From assembly GCA_937875645.1 (NCBI GenBank), contig CALLXO010000059.1, positions 1 to 5,632 on the forward strand: DNA of 5,632 nucleotides. Reading direction: 5' to 3'. This document shows, piece by piece, positions 1 to 5,087 of this stretch. This DNA is from an uncultured Clostridia bacterium. Lineage in GTDB: Bacteria > Bacillota > Clostridia > Christensenellales > CAG-314. How positions within the stretch are numbered: the first letter of the stretch is position 1; the number at the start of each line of letters is the position of its first letter. The notes under the pieces are model-generated. The model worked only from the letters and a program-made list of their open reading frames with translations, had not been told where the DNA came from and ran no database searches. The position numbers were made by a program, and so were the translations under genes.

Positions 1-130
1 TTTTTTCCACTGTTTCGAGGGGGAAACGCTCCGCCTCATCAATTTCGTGAGCAAGCGGCTTAACCTCTTTTACGGCAAAATCAGTTATCATTTGATTAAA
101 CAAATCATATTTATAGCTTTTGCTTTCCAT
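1..130 (-). CDS. Acyl-CoA dehydrogenase, N-terminal fragment (cut by window edge)
   Basis: Only the first 43 codons are in the window; the gene runs off the left edge. The ATG at 130 is preceded by a good AGGAG ribosome binding site about 6 nt away. The visible peptide contains FAVKEVKPLAHEIDEAERFP, the first helices of short-chain acyl-CoA dehydrogenases such as butyryl-CoA dehydrogenase, where the family typically reads like DFAEKEVAPIAAEIDE-ERFP. By family, such enzymes are FAD flavoproteins that interconvert acyl-CoA and 2-enoyl-CoA and usually exchange electrons with EtfAB. The gene starts 9 bp after the stop of an enoyl-CoA hydratase and is surely cotranscribed with it, fitting a crotonyl-CoA to butyryl-CoA type step. 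Substrate length and whether etfBA follows cannot be seen. The family call is firm; the bcd assignment is inference. Confidence 0.85.
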   Translation of the reverse strand, partial: MESKSYKYDLFNQMITDFAVKEVKPLAHEIDEAERFPLETVEK

Positions 131-139
131 CAAAATCTC

Positions 140-544
140 CTAACTTTTTTTTACAGTGGCAATGCCGCTTATTACTACTTGACCCTCTTGGTTGGTGCAG
201 ATGGTGTTTAGCTTTATTATGTTTTTATCGTCACGTTTTTCTATTACCTCGCACATAGCAGTGATAGAATCGCCTAAAAAAACAGGAGCGTTAAAGCGCA
301 CTTCTTGCGCCAAATAAATTGTGCCCTCTCCCGGCAATTTGTTTGCTAAAACTGCACTAATTAAACCGCAAGTAAGTATCCCATGAACAATTCTCTTTTT
401 GAAGATACTTTTTTTTGCGTAATCATCGTTGAGATGAAGAGGATTGACATCATTGCTTATTTGTGCAAACTGACGTACATCGTCATCGGTAAATGTTTTG
501 GTAATACTAGCCTTTTGCCCTATTTCTATACGTGAATATTCCAT
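140..544 (-). CDS. MaoC-like (R)-specific enoyl-CoA hydratase (PhaJ type)
   Basis: A 134-residue single hot-dog domain, the normal length for PhaJ-type hydratases. The hydratase signature spans about residues 26-56: an S-N-D-V-N-P-L-H segment gives the expected catalytic pair Asp32 and His37 (equivalent to Asp31/His36 of Aeromonas PhaJ), followed by the conserved IVHGIL at 52-57. The C-terminal half has the typical QEVRFNAPVFLGD strand (about 81-93). The family hydrates trans-2-enoyl-CoA to (R)-3-hydroxyacyl-CoA, or the reverse, in the cytoplasm. The ATG at 544 has an AAGGAG site 7 nt upstream. It is the first gene of an operon with the acyl-CoA dehydrogenase 9 bp downstream, so it likely supplies crotonyl-CoA from an (R)-3-hydroxybutyryl-CoA branch rather than making polyhydroxyalkanoate; no PHA synthase is visible. 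The family call is firm; substrate and direction are inferred. Confidence 0.9.
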   Translation of the reverse strand: MEYSRIEIGQKASITKTFTDDDVRQFAQISNDVNPLHLNDDYAKKSIFKKRIVHGILTCGLISAVLANKLPGEGTIYLAQEVRFNAPVFLGDSITAMCEVIEKRDDKNIIKLNTICTNQEGQVVISGIATVKKS

Positions 545-581
545 ATCTCGCTCCTTTTTTGTTGAATCGTCTTGTCGCTAT

Positions 582-613
582 ATATTAGCAACAATACATT
601 ATATTTTTGTCAA
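582..613 (-). promoter_or_regulatory. Possible promoter for the hydratase-dehydrogenase operon
   Basis: On the minus strand a perfect TTGACA lies at 613-608, and an extended -10 of the form TG-C-TAATAT lies at 590-582. The spacing between the hexamers is 20 bp, longer than the preferred 17, so this works best as an extended -10 promoter with little -35 help. A second TATAAT-like string sits between them without a good -35. The site is about 40 bp upstream of the start codon at 544, a sensible leader length. Confidence 0.35.
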
Positions 614-799
614 AACACATTTTCCTAAACTATCCTTTTTAAAATAACGACAAAAAGTTAAAAAAAAGGCAAAAAAAAGAGGAATTAGGCTAACGCTTTA
701 AAGCTTGTTCAAAATATCGGAAGAAGAAATTGGCAATTATGTAGATAATAATATAACGACAATATTTGAGATGGTGTATTTAAACCTTAAAAATGATTG

Positions 800-1882
800 T
801 TAATTTATATAACTTTTAGGGATATTGTTAAATCGGCAATATATCTCGTAGTCTATTGTTTTGGACAGTTGCGCCATTTTTTTTACCCCTATATGCTCGC
901 CTAATATCTCCGCCTTGTCGCCCATTTTAGCCCATTGGTTTTTATTTAATTTAATAAAACAATGATTCATACAAATATTTCCTATTATTTTTGCGTAGCC
1001 GCCGTTTAAAAAAACTTTAGCCTTTTTGCTTAATATCCTACTCAGTCCGTCAGCATAGCCAATATCCAAAACTGCAATTTTGCAGTCTTTTTTGGCAACA
1101 AAAGCACCGTTATATCCCACACATTCGCCTTTATTTAAACGATGCACCTGCATGACAGAAGCATAAACGCTTAACACTGGTTTTACCTCCTCTACACTTC
1201 CTATCCCGTATAACGCCGCTCCTGCTCTTATTATGTCGTATAAGCAATGTTCTTTGATAATACCTCCGCTGTTAAATAAACTTATCTCTATTTTTTTCTC
1301 AAAATCATTATTTTCTAATGTCTTAGAAGCCAACAGCTTTTCAAAATTTTTTATTTGCTTTTTGTTATTTTTTTTTGTATACATCGATGTTTCTGCGCTG
1401 TCGCTTAAATGAGCAAAAACCCCCTTAACGATTATATTATTAAATCTTAACGCCGACTTCAATTCAGCAAAACTATGACTTAATATGCCTAACCTATTAA
1501 ACCCTGCATTAGTTTTTATCCAAACCTTAACACTTTTTGAAAGCTTTTTTGCGGCGCATTTAAGCAAAAACAAATAATCAATATTATAAACGCTCTGTAT
1601 TAAATCATGCACAATTATTTTTTCCATTTGTTTAGGGTGAGTATAGCCTAAAATAACAATTGGTTTTTTAATCCCCCCTTCCCTTAATTTAATTGCTTCG
1701 GGTAAGTCGGCAACAATAAAGCCCTCCGCTCCAACAGAGTCAAGTTTTTTTGCAACGTCCACTAAACCTAAACCGTAAGCGTTTGATTTAACGACAGCGT
1801 ATATTTTTGCGGTTTTGGCTTTGCTTAAAATATAATTAAAATTATAGGCAACTCTACTTAAATCAACAATTGCAAATCCCAT
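800..1882 (-). CDS. alr: Alanine racemase (divergent)
   Basis: A 360-residue fold-type III PLP enzyme, close to the usual 360-390. Landmarks: DLSRVAYN near the N-terminus; the PLP lysine Lys32 in VVKSNAYG; the Lys123/Arg130 pair in IKTNAGFNRLG; His158 in GVFAHL; Asn204-Ser205; Arg219 in the IIRAGAALYG phosphate/pyridine site; the second catalytic base Tyr257 in VGYNG; IGYADG at 274-279; CMN at 304-306; and the terminal DYEIYCRF block. Alanine racemase interconverts L- and D-alanine for peptidoglycan in the cytoplasm. Both catalytic bases are present, so activity is likely, but several near-invariant positions differ: NAYGHG reads NAYGLG, DTGM reads NAGF, CMD reads CMN and the SYR-P motif reads NNIP. 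The start is supported by alignment: residue 2 already enters the conserved first strand. The AAAGGA upstream is 13 nt away, a poor spacing. It is divergent from mgsA. A racemase with altered specificity (for example serine) is possible. Confidence 0.9.
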   Translation of the reverse strand: MGFAIVDLSRVAYNFNYILSKAKTAKIYAVVKSNAYGLGLVDVAKKLDSVGAEGFIVADLPEAIKLREGGIKKPIVILGYTHPKQMEKIIVHDLIQSVYNIDYLFLLKCAAKKLSKSVKVWIKTNAGFNRLGILSHSFAELKSALRFNNIIVKGVFAHLSDSAETSMYTKKNNKKQIKNFEKLLASKTLENNDFEKKIEISLFNSGGIIKEHCLYDIIRAGAALYGIGSVEEVKPVLSVYASVMQVHRLNKGECVGYNGAFVAKKDCKIAVLDIGYADGLSRILSKKAKVFLNGGYAKIIGNICMNHCFIKLNKNQWAKMGDKAEILGEHIGVKKMAQLSKTIDYEIYCRFNNIPKSYIN

Positions 1883-1943
1883 ACCTAAAACATATTCCTT
1901 TAAACTAAAATTGTTTACAGTTTACGCAACAATTGAAATAATC

Positions 1944-1972
1944 TTGACAAAAATTAGAAATTAGTCGAAAAT
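1944..1972 (+). promoter_or_regulatory. Possible mgsA promoter
   Basis: A perfect TTGACA at 1944-1949 is followed after 17 bp by GAAAAT (1967-1972), a 4/6 match to the -10 hexamer. This implies a very short leader of about 12-15 nt that still includes the AAGGAG site at 1979-1984. The 108-bp spacer is shared with the divergent alr gene. The minus strand has an overlapping TTGTCA (1950-1945), but I see no well-spaced -10 for alr. Confidence 0.35.
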
Positions 1973-1990
1973 AAATAGAAGGAGATAAAA

Positions 1991-2380
1991 ATGAAAATAG
2001 CACTTATTGCACATGACAAAAAAAAGCCTGACATACTTCTGCTTGCTAAAAAATACAAAGATACTTTAGCTGAGCACGAATTATACGCAACAGGTACCAC
2101 AGGCAAAATCATAATGGACGAAACAGGATTGAATATTATTCGTATGAAAAGCGGTCCATTAGGAGGCGACCAGCAGATTGGAAGCATGGTAGCTGACAAC
2201 TTAATAGACATTTTGATATTTTTGCGCGATCCGTTGACGCCGCAACCACACGAACCGGACGTATCAGCACTGTTAAGGCTTTGCGACGTACATAATACGC
2301 CGCTTGCTACAAACGCCAAGAGCGCCGAAGTATTGCTTATGGCACTTAAAAACGGAGTAGTTTCCGACATCAACCTTTAA
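1991..2380 (+). CDS. mgsA: Methylglyoxal synthase
   Basis: A 129-residue protein, near the 130-150 of the family. It converts dihydroxyacetone phosphate to methylglyoxal plus phosphate, a cytoplasmic bypass of lower glycolysis when phosphate is short or sugar phosphates accumulate. All expected residues are visible: His8 and Lys12 in the N-terminal IAHDKKK strand, the GTTG phosphate loop at 35-38, the signature [11 protein letters not shown] (54-64) with catalytic Asp60, and His87 and Asp90 in PQPHEPD. These correspond to His19, Lys23, Asp71, His98 and Asp101 of the E. coli enzyme, shifted uniformly by 11. The ATG is preceded by AAGGAG with 6 nt spacing. The gene is apparently monocistronic: it is divergent from alr and followed by its own terminator at about 2420-2458. 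An open frame on the opposite strand (1954-2373) is a shadow of this gene. Confidence 0.97.
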   Translation: MKIALIAHDKKKPDILLLAKKYKDTLAEHELYATGTTGKIIMDETGLNIIRMKSGPLGGDQQIGSMVADNLIDILIFLRDPLTPQPHEPDVSALLRLCDVHNTPLATNAKSAEVLLMALKNGVVSDINL

Positions 2381-2419
2381 AAGAAAGCAGTGTAGCACAC
2401 ACAACCATTAAATAAAAAC

Positions 2420-2458
2420 GACAGCAACCTTTAAAGTTGCTATCATTTATATTTTTTC
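2420..2458 (+). terminator. Rho-independent terminator of mgsA
   Basis: AGCAAC (2423-2428) pairs with GTTGCT (2436-2441) around a 7-nt loop; outer A-T and G-C pairs (2421/2443, 2420/2444) can extend the stem past one mismatch. A T-rich stretch at 2445-2458 follows, ending in six T. It begins 40 nt after the mgsA stop. Confidence 0.7.
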
Positions 2459-2506
2459 TGTCAAAAAAATAGCATAAAAATAGGTATTATAACAGTTCAT
2501 AAGGAA

Positions 2507-2674
2507 ATGCTCAAAAGGTATGCAATTTGTTGAAAAGTAGCAGTATAGTGACAATTTGAACTTTTTGCCGTATTCACTAAAATACCCAAACGTGTCAACA
2601 AGTACGAAGATATGGGAGCAAGTTTAGCTCTTTTGTACAATCAGTTAAGGACATTACTAAATAAAAACAAATAG
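2507..2674 (+). pseudogene. Decayed small reading frame of unknown identity
   Basis: One frame begins with ATG at 2507 after an AAGG purine stretch, is broken by stops at 2531 (TGA), 2546 (TAG) and 2549 (TGA), then stays open from 2552 to a TAG at 2672-2674. The last part reads as a plausible protein C-terminus: KIPKRVNKYEDMGASLALLY followed by NQLRTLLNKNK. I do not recognise the family. The mix of charged and amphipathic residues and a terminator-like hairpin 10 bp after the stop make a gene remnant more likely than a chance frame, but in an AT-rich spacer chance cannot be excluded. The rest of 2460-2747 shows no other feature that I can support. Confidence 0.3.
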
Positions 2675-2684
2675 GAATCAGTAG

Positions 2685-2718
2685 CAAATTCGAGAAATTA
2701 CTCTTCGCTTGTTTTTTT
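2685..2718 (+). terminator. Imperfect terminator-like hairpin with T7
   Basis: CAA (2685-2687) and CGAGA (2691-2695) can pair with TC-TCG (2702-2707, one bulge) and TTG (2709-2711), followed by seven T at 2712-2718. The stem is irregular. In plus orientation it closes the decayed frame ending at 2674; in minus orientation there is no T tract, so it is not the terminator of the thioesterase operon. Confidence 0.3.
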
Positions 2719-2747
2719 AATATTTTCTTGTGCTTCATTCAAATTTT

Positions 2748-3122
2748 TTATTTTAACTTTTCCATAAAGCGTTGATTGTCAATAATAAACCTTTCGTGTA
2801 TTCCTTCCCCTATAATACCCTTTTCGTCCATACACTTTACTGCAAAAACAAGCCTTTTGCGATCTATCTCCGTCAAGCAACAATCACAAATTACTGTTGC
2901 ACCTATGGGGCTGGCGGAGGTATGCTTAACGTTTATAGCAATGCCTACCGTCCCTTGCTCTTTTTCTAAAAATGGCTGAACGCAGTAGGCGCAAGTATTC
3001 TCCATCAACGCTATCATAGCCGGCGTAGCAAACACCTCTAAAAATCCGCTTCCCAATGCTGCGGCGGTATTTGTATAGTTCACTGTAAGCTGCACTCTAT
3101 TTGTTAAACCTATGTTAAGCAT
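2748..3122 (-). CDS. FlK-like (fluoroacetyl-CoA thioesterase-type) hot-dog thioesterase
   Basis: A 124-residue single hot-dog domain of the FlK family. The triad of Streptomyces FlK (Thr42, Glu50, His76) maps with a constant offset of 9 to Thr33 in FATPAMIALME, Glu41 of the same helix and His67 in VKHTSASPIG. Other family marks are AAALGSG (20-26), RKRLVFAVK (about 88-96) and the C-terminal GIIGEGIHERFIID. Such proteins hydrolyse small acyl-CoA thioesters in the cytoplasm; most are uncharacterised and few act on fluoroacetyl-CoA. It is the last gene of the riboswitch operon: its ATG is 4 nt after the kinase stop and its AGGA site lies inside the end of the kinase, so translation is probably coupled. 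A hydrophilic 15-codon extension exists in another frame just downstream (to 2698) but is not needed for family length. The substrate is unknown. Confidence 0.85.
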   Translation of the reverse strand: MLNIGLTNRVQLTVNYTNTAAALGSGFLEVFATPAMIALMENTCAYCVQPFLEKEQGTVGIAINVKHTSASPIGATVICDCCLTEIDRKRLVFAVKCMDEKGIIGEGIHERFIIDNQRFMEKLK

Positions 3123-3126
3123 AACT

Positions 3127-3966
3127 TTATCCTATTTCAAAATCCATGCCATAATTTGCATCAAACTCCCTTTTTGCAGTCAGGGAAATAGCTCTGGTAA
3201 GGAATTTGTCCGCTTTTTTAACGGCATTTTTTAAGGAAATACCTTGGACAATTTTCGCAGTTATAATACTTGCTAATATATCCCCCGCTCCGCTGATATT
3301 TACGCCAAAGTAGGACGATTTTGTAATAAAGTATTTATTTGCATCGTCAACAAAGTTAAAGATGCTGTTGTTTTGTTTTATGCCACTTATAACAATGTTT
3401 TTACAACCCATTTTAAAGAGGGTGTCACAAGCCTTATGCAAAAAATCAAAAAAATCTTTTTCCTCTTGTTTTTGGCATAGTGTTTGATAATCCATGCCAC
3501 TTAATAAACAAAACTCCGTCAAGTTAGGAGTAATAATATCAGCTACAGAAATTAGCCGTCGCATTTCTTCTATTAAAGTATCAGTTGTTACAACATACCT
3601 TTTGCCCTTGTCTCCTAAAACTGGGTCAACAACAATAAGAGTATTTTCCTTTTTGAAGGTGTGCAAAAAATCGTATACTTTTTTTGCTTGTTCTGCTCCC
3701 GTCAAAAAACCGCTTAAAATTCCGTCAAATTTTACCCCCATTTTTTGCCAGCTTTTTATATAATCCTCCCAGACATAAGAGGTATCCTGCATAAAATAAT
3801 CACTAAAACCTGTTTGAGCGGAAAGTAAGGCTGTCGGCAAAGGACAGCAACGGGTATTGCATGCTGCAAAAATAGGCAAGGCGGCAGTAAGACTGCATTT
3901 GCCAAAACTGCTCATATCGTTTATTACCGCAACTGTTTTTGCGTTGTTTTGTTTATTTTTTATCAT
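3127..3966 (-). CDS. pdxK: Pyridoxal/pyridoxamine kinase (ribokinase superfamily)
   Basis: ATP-dependent kinase that phosphorylates B6 vitamers and so traps them as pyridoxal/pyridoxamine phosphate. From the ATG at 3966 it has 279 residues, typical for the clostridial form. Visible blocks: NDMSSFGKCSLTAALPI (16-32) and CCPLPTALLSAQTG (40-53), the substrate region of the family; VVDPVLGDKGKRY (112-124); TPNLTE (146-151); and the anion-hole/catalytic GAGD with Asp229. A GTG at 3978 adds four residues in the same frame but has no better ribosome binding site; I prefer the ATG, with a weak AGTGAG upstream. It lies 44 bp after the ECF S-component gene and 4 bp before the thioesterase gene, all on one transcript under the FMN riboswitch. 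The family resembles ThiD, so hydroxymethylpyrimidine kinase is the main alternative, but the N-terminal block fits pyridoxamine kinase much better. Confidence 0.9.
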   Translation of the reverse strand: MIKNKQNNAKTVAVINDMSSFGKCSLTAALPIFAACNTRCCPLPTALLSAQTGFSDYFMQDTSYVWEDYIKSWQKMGVKFDGILSGFLTGAEQAKKVYDFLHTFKKENTLIVVDPVLGDKGKRYVVTTDTLIEEMRRLISVADIITPNLTEFCLLSGMDYQTLCQKQEEKDFFDFLHKACDTLFKMGCKNIVISGIKQNNSIFNFVDDANKYFITKSSYFGVNISGAGDILASIITAKIVQGISLKNAVKKADKFLTRAISLTAKREFDANYGMDFEIG

Positions 3967-4010
3967 TTTTAAACTCACTTTTTGTCTTTTGCTTTATCTG
4001 TAAATATATA

Positions 4011-4562
4011 TTAATTCTTTTTAACGTCATTATCTTTTTTTGTTTTTATACTTGATGTAATCAGCTTATTTATATAAGATACTTTTTTTAACGCAAATGT
4101 TAAAACCAATGCCGCCGCAACACTTAAAGCCGCTTGCACAAGGTCATTTGGGACACCTACCGTTAACGCTGTTGGAATATCAGTTAAAATGCTGTTGGTG
4201 ATAAAATACCCCAATACCATTGTCAACGAGGCAGAGACATATACAACAATTATACGCCATACAGGCAACTTTTGTTTGGCAAAAGTTTTGCGTATAATAA
4301 TGCCGCACAAAAAACCTTCCACTGCTTTTATTATCAAAGTAAAAGGCGCATAAAGGGCATAACCGTTGACTAAATCCGCCAAAGTTCCGCCTATTGCGCC
4401 ACACAGCGCACCGGCAAGCGGACCAAACAAAGTAGACGCCAACAATATAAAAGCGTCGCCAAAATTGATATAGCCTATACCTACAGGTATAAATAGGTAT
4501 GCCGTAACAACAAAAATAAGCGCAGTAAAAACCGCAATAGATACAATTTTAAATGTCTTCAT
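4011..4562 (-). CDS. ECF transporter S component, COG4720 (PdxU/HmpT)-like
   Basis: A 183-residue integral membrane protein, normal size for a substrate-binding S subunit that pairs with the shared EcfA-A'-T energising module (not in the window). Hydrophobic segments lie at about 6-27, 37-53, 54-66, 70-89, 102-125 and 139-161, i.e. the expected six, followed by a Lys-rich tail. The stretch YINFGDAFILL (31-41), GPLAGALCGAIGG (47-59), ADLVNGYALYAPF (62-74) and IIKAVEGFLCG (77-87) is the pattern I associate with the COG4720 S components predicted for pyridoxine or hydroxymethylpyrimidine. It lacks the KVDFS-type segment of RibU. The downstream B6 kinase favours a vitamin B6 role, but the upstream FMN riboswitch favours riboflavin. 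The ATG at 4562 follows GGAG plus seven T, and that GGAG is part of the riboswitch terminator hairpin. Being an S component is firm; the vitamin is open. Confidence 0.85.
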   Translation of the reverse strand: MKTFKIVSIAVFTALIFVVTAYLFIPVGIGYINFGDAFILLASTLFGPLAGALCGAIGGTLADLVNGYALYAPFTLIIKAVEGFLCGIIIRKTFAKQKLPVWRIIVVYVSASLTMVLGYFITNSILTDIPTALTVGVPNDLVQAALSVAAALVLTFALKKVSYINKLITSSIKTKKDNDVKKN

Positions 4563-4590
4563 AAAAAAACTCCGCGTTTGGGCACGGAGA
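4563..4590 (-). terminator. Riboswitch expression platform: terminator overlapping the Shine-Dalgarno
   Basis: On the minus strand CTCCGTG (4589-4583) pairs with CGCGGAG (4576-4570) around CCCAAA: a 7-bp stem with one G-U pair, followed at once by seven T (4569-4563) and then the ATG of the transporter gene. This is a textbook intrinsic terminator. The GGAG at the end of the 3' arm is the only ribosome binding site for that ATG, so the same hairpin also hides the translation signal. A competing pairing can be drawn between CTC-CGT (4589-4584) and GAG/ACG (4602-4600, 4607-4605) with a 2-nt bulge, a candidate antiterminator. Confidence 0.85.
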
Positions 4591-4642
4591 AAGTTTTGGC
4601 TCTACGTTAAAAAAGCAAGCGCAAAAATAACGCAAGAACGCT

Positions 4643-4791
4643 AAAAATACTTTCCCATTCGGACTGATAAACATATATTTAATCACCGTCGGTTGCGGAA
4701 TCTCACCGCATCGGCTGTTGGGGCTGTCGGACTAACGGCATTATGCCGCATTACCACCGGTCAAGTTTTTCACTTTGCCCAAAGATATTTT
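4643..4791 (-). promoter_or_regulatory. FMN riboswitch aptamer (RFN element)
   Basis: Read on the minus strand, the conserved blocks of the FMN aptamer appear in order: ATCTTTGGGCAAAGTGAAA (from 4786), CTTGACCGGTGGTAATGC, a P3 hairpin GCGGCA-TAA-TGCCGT, AGTCCGACAGCCC, GATGCGGTGAGATTCCGC, ACCGACGGT (4693-4685) and AGTCCGAATGGGAAAGTAT (from 4665). P1 closes AAAATATCTTT (4791-4781) with AAAGTATTTTT (4653-4643) past one bulged T. In P2 the usual GGG/CCC is replaced by AAG/CTT, a compensated change that preserves pairing. Known behaviour of the class: FMN binding turns off riboflavin synthesis or transport genes. Here it precedes an ECF S component, a B6 kinase and a thioesterase, with a terminator platform at 4563-4590. 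Confidence 0.95.
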
Positions 4792-4802
4792 AAATTAATA
4801 TT

Positions 4803-4831
4803 AATATAAAACTATTATTAACAAATGTCAA
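4803..4831 (-). promoter_or_regulatory. Sigma-A type promoter of the riboswitch operon
   Basis: On the minus strand TTGACA (4831-4826) is followed after exactly 17 bp by TATATT (4808-4803), a 6/6 and 5/6 match. The predicted start near 4796 falls just upstream of the aptamer P1 stem, giving a leader of roughly 235 nt. Confidence 0.8.
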
Positions 4832-4896
4832 GCAATGGAGTTGCTATTTTTTGTATTTTGTCTTTCGGCGCATTGAAAAAATAAAAAGCAACAGAT

Positions 4897-4918
4897 AAAA
4901 AAAGATTCATAGCGAATC
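4897..4918 (-). terminator. Short terminator-like hairpin, minus strand
   Basis: On the minus strand GATTC (4918-4914) and GAATC (4908-4904) form a 5-bp stem with a 5-nt loop, followed by seven T (4903-4897). The stem is short. It would end transcripts entering from the DegV side, about 480 bp downstream of that gene, before they reach the promoter of the riboswitch operon. Confidence 0.45.
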
Positions 4919-4954
4919 AAAACTTAGTAGAATGTATTGTTAGACTCAAACACC

Positions 4955-5087
4955 GAGGAGAAACGCTATAAATCAAGCAAATTTTACCACAAAAAGACAA
5001 AAAGGTAAACATCTTAGTCGGCCCAAATCGTATTTGAACAAGAACTTCAAAATTTTCATTCTAGGGAGAATAGAATCTACTGCTTAA
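4955..5087 (+). pseudogene. Decayed N-terminal fragment of an IS30-family transposase
   Basis: A GAGGAG ribosome binding site (4955-4960) is followed, at the normal 7-nt spacing, by ATA instead of ATG (4968-4970), then 39 open codons to a TAA at 5085-5087. The peptide begins INQANFTTKRQKGKHLSRP and ends ILGRIESTA. The NFTT-R-KGKHLS motif is what I associate with the N-terminus of IS30-type transposases in Clostridia, just before the helix-turn-helix, where the family continues roughly LGRSPSTISREI. The end therefore looks like the recognition helix cut off after the S-T position. The catalytic DDE domain is absent, and I find no convincing terminal inverted repeats. The remnant has lost its start codon and about nine tenths of its length. 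The call rests on motif memory over about 15 residues, so it is moderate. Confidence 0.5.

Noticed and set aside
661..710. Possible alr terminator around GCTTTAAAGC with a minus-strand T8
   Set aside because: The palindrome is too tight to form a stable loop, and the T tract is separated from it by about 17 nt, so no proper stem-T arrangement exists.
644..762. Direct repeat of ATAACGACAA at 644-653 and 753-762
   Set aside because: Only two 10-bp copies 109 bp apart in AT-rich spacer, with no symmetry or further copies; likely chance.
702..803. Plus-strand 33-codon stretch reading SLFKISEEEIGNYVDNNITT and onward to a stop, a possible gene remnant
   Set aside because: It looks mildly protein-like but has no start, no ribosome site and no family I recognise, and it overlaps the end of alr; too short to support in AT-rich DNA.
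1954..2373. 139-codon open frame on the minus strand opposite mgsA
   Set aside because: It lies entirely opposite a firmly identified gene with all catalytic residues; its Ser/Ile/Phe-rich sequence matches no family and is a codon-pattern shadow.
2772..2979. Two overlapping plus-strand frames opposite the thioesterase
   Set aside because: Both are antisense to a conserved hot-dog domain and overlap one another in different frames, as expected of shadows.
3494..3763. 89-codon plus-strand frame inside the kinase gene
   Set aside because: Antisense to conserved kinase motifs, with no supporting ribosome binding site or recognisable domain.
4180..4404. 74-codon minus-strand frame within the ECF S-component gene
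   Set aside because: Same strand but another frame inside a clear membrane protein gene; its Cys/Phe-rich sequence does not look like a protein family.
4563..4800. Whether the leader could be a TPP or cobalamin riboswitch, as might be expected for an HmpT-like transporter
   Set aside because: The TPP CTGAGA and ACCTGATCTGG blocks and the B12 box are absent, whereas nearly all FMN aptamer blocks are present in order.
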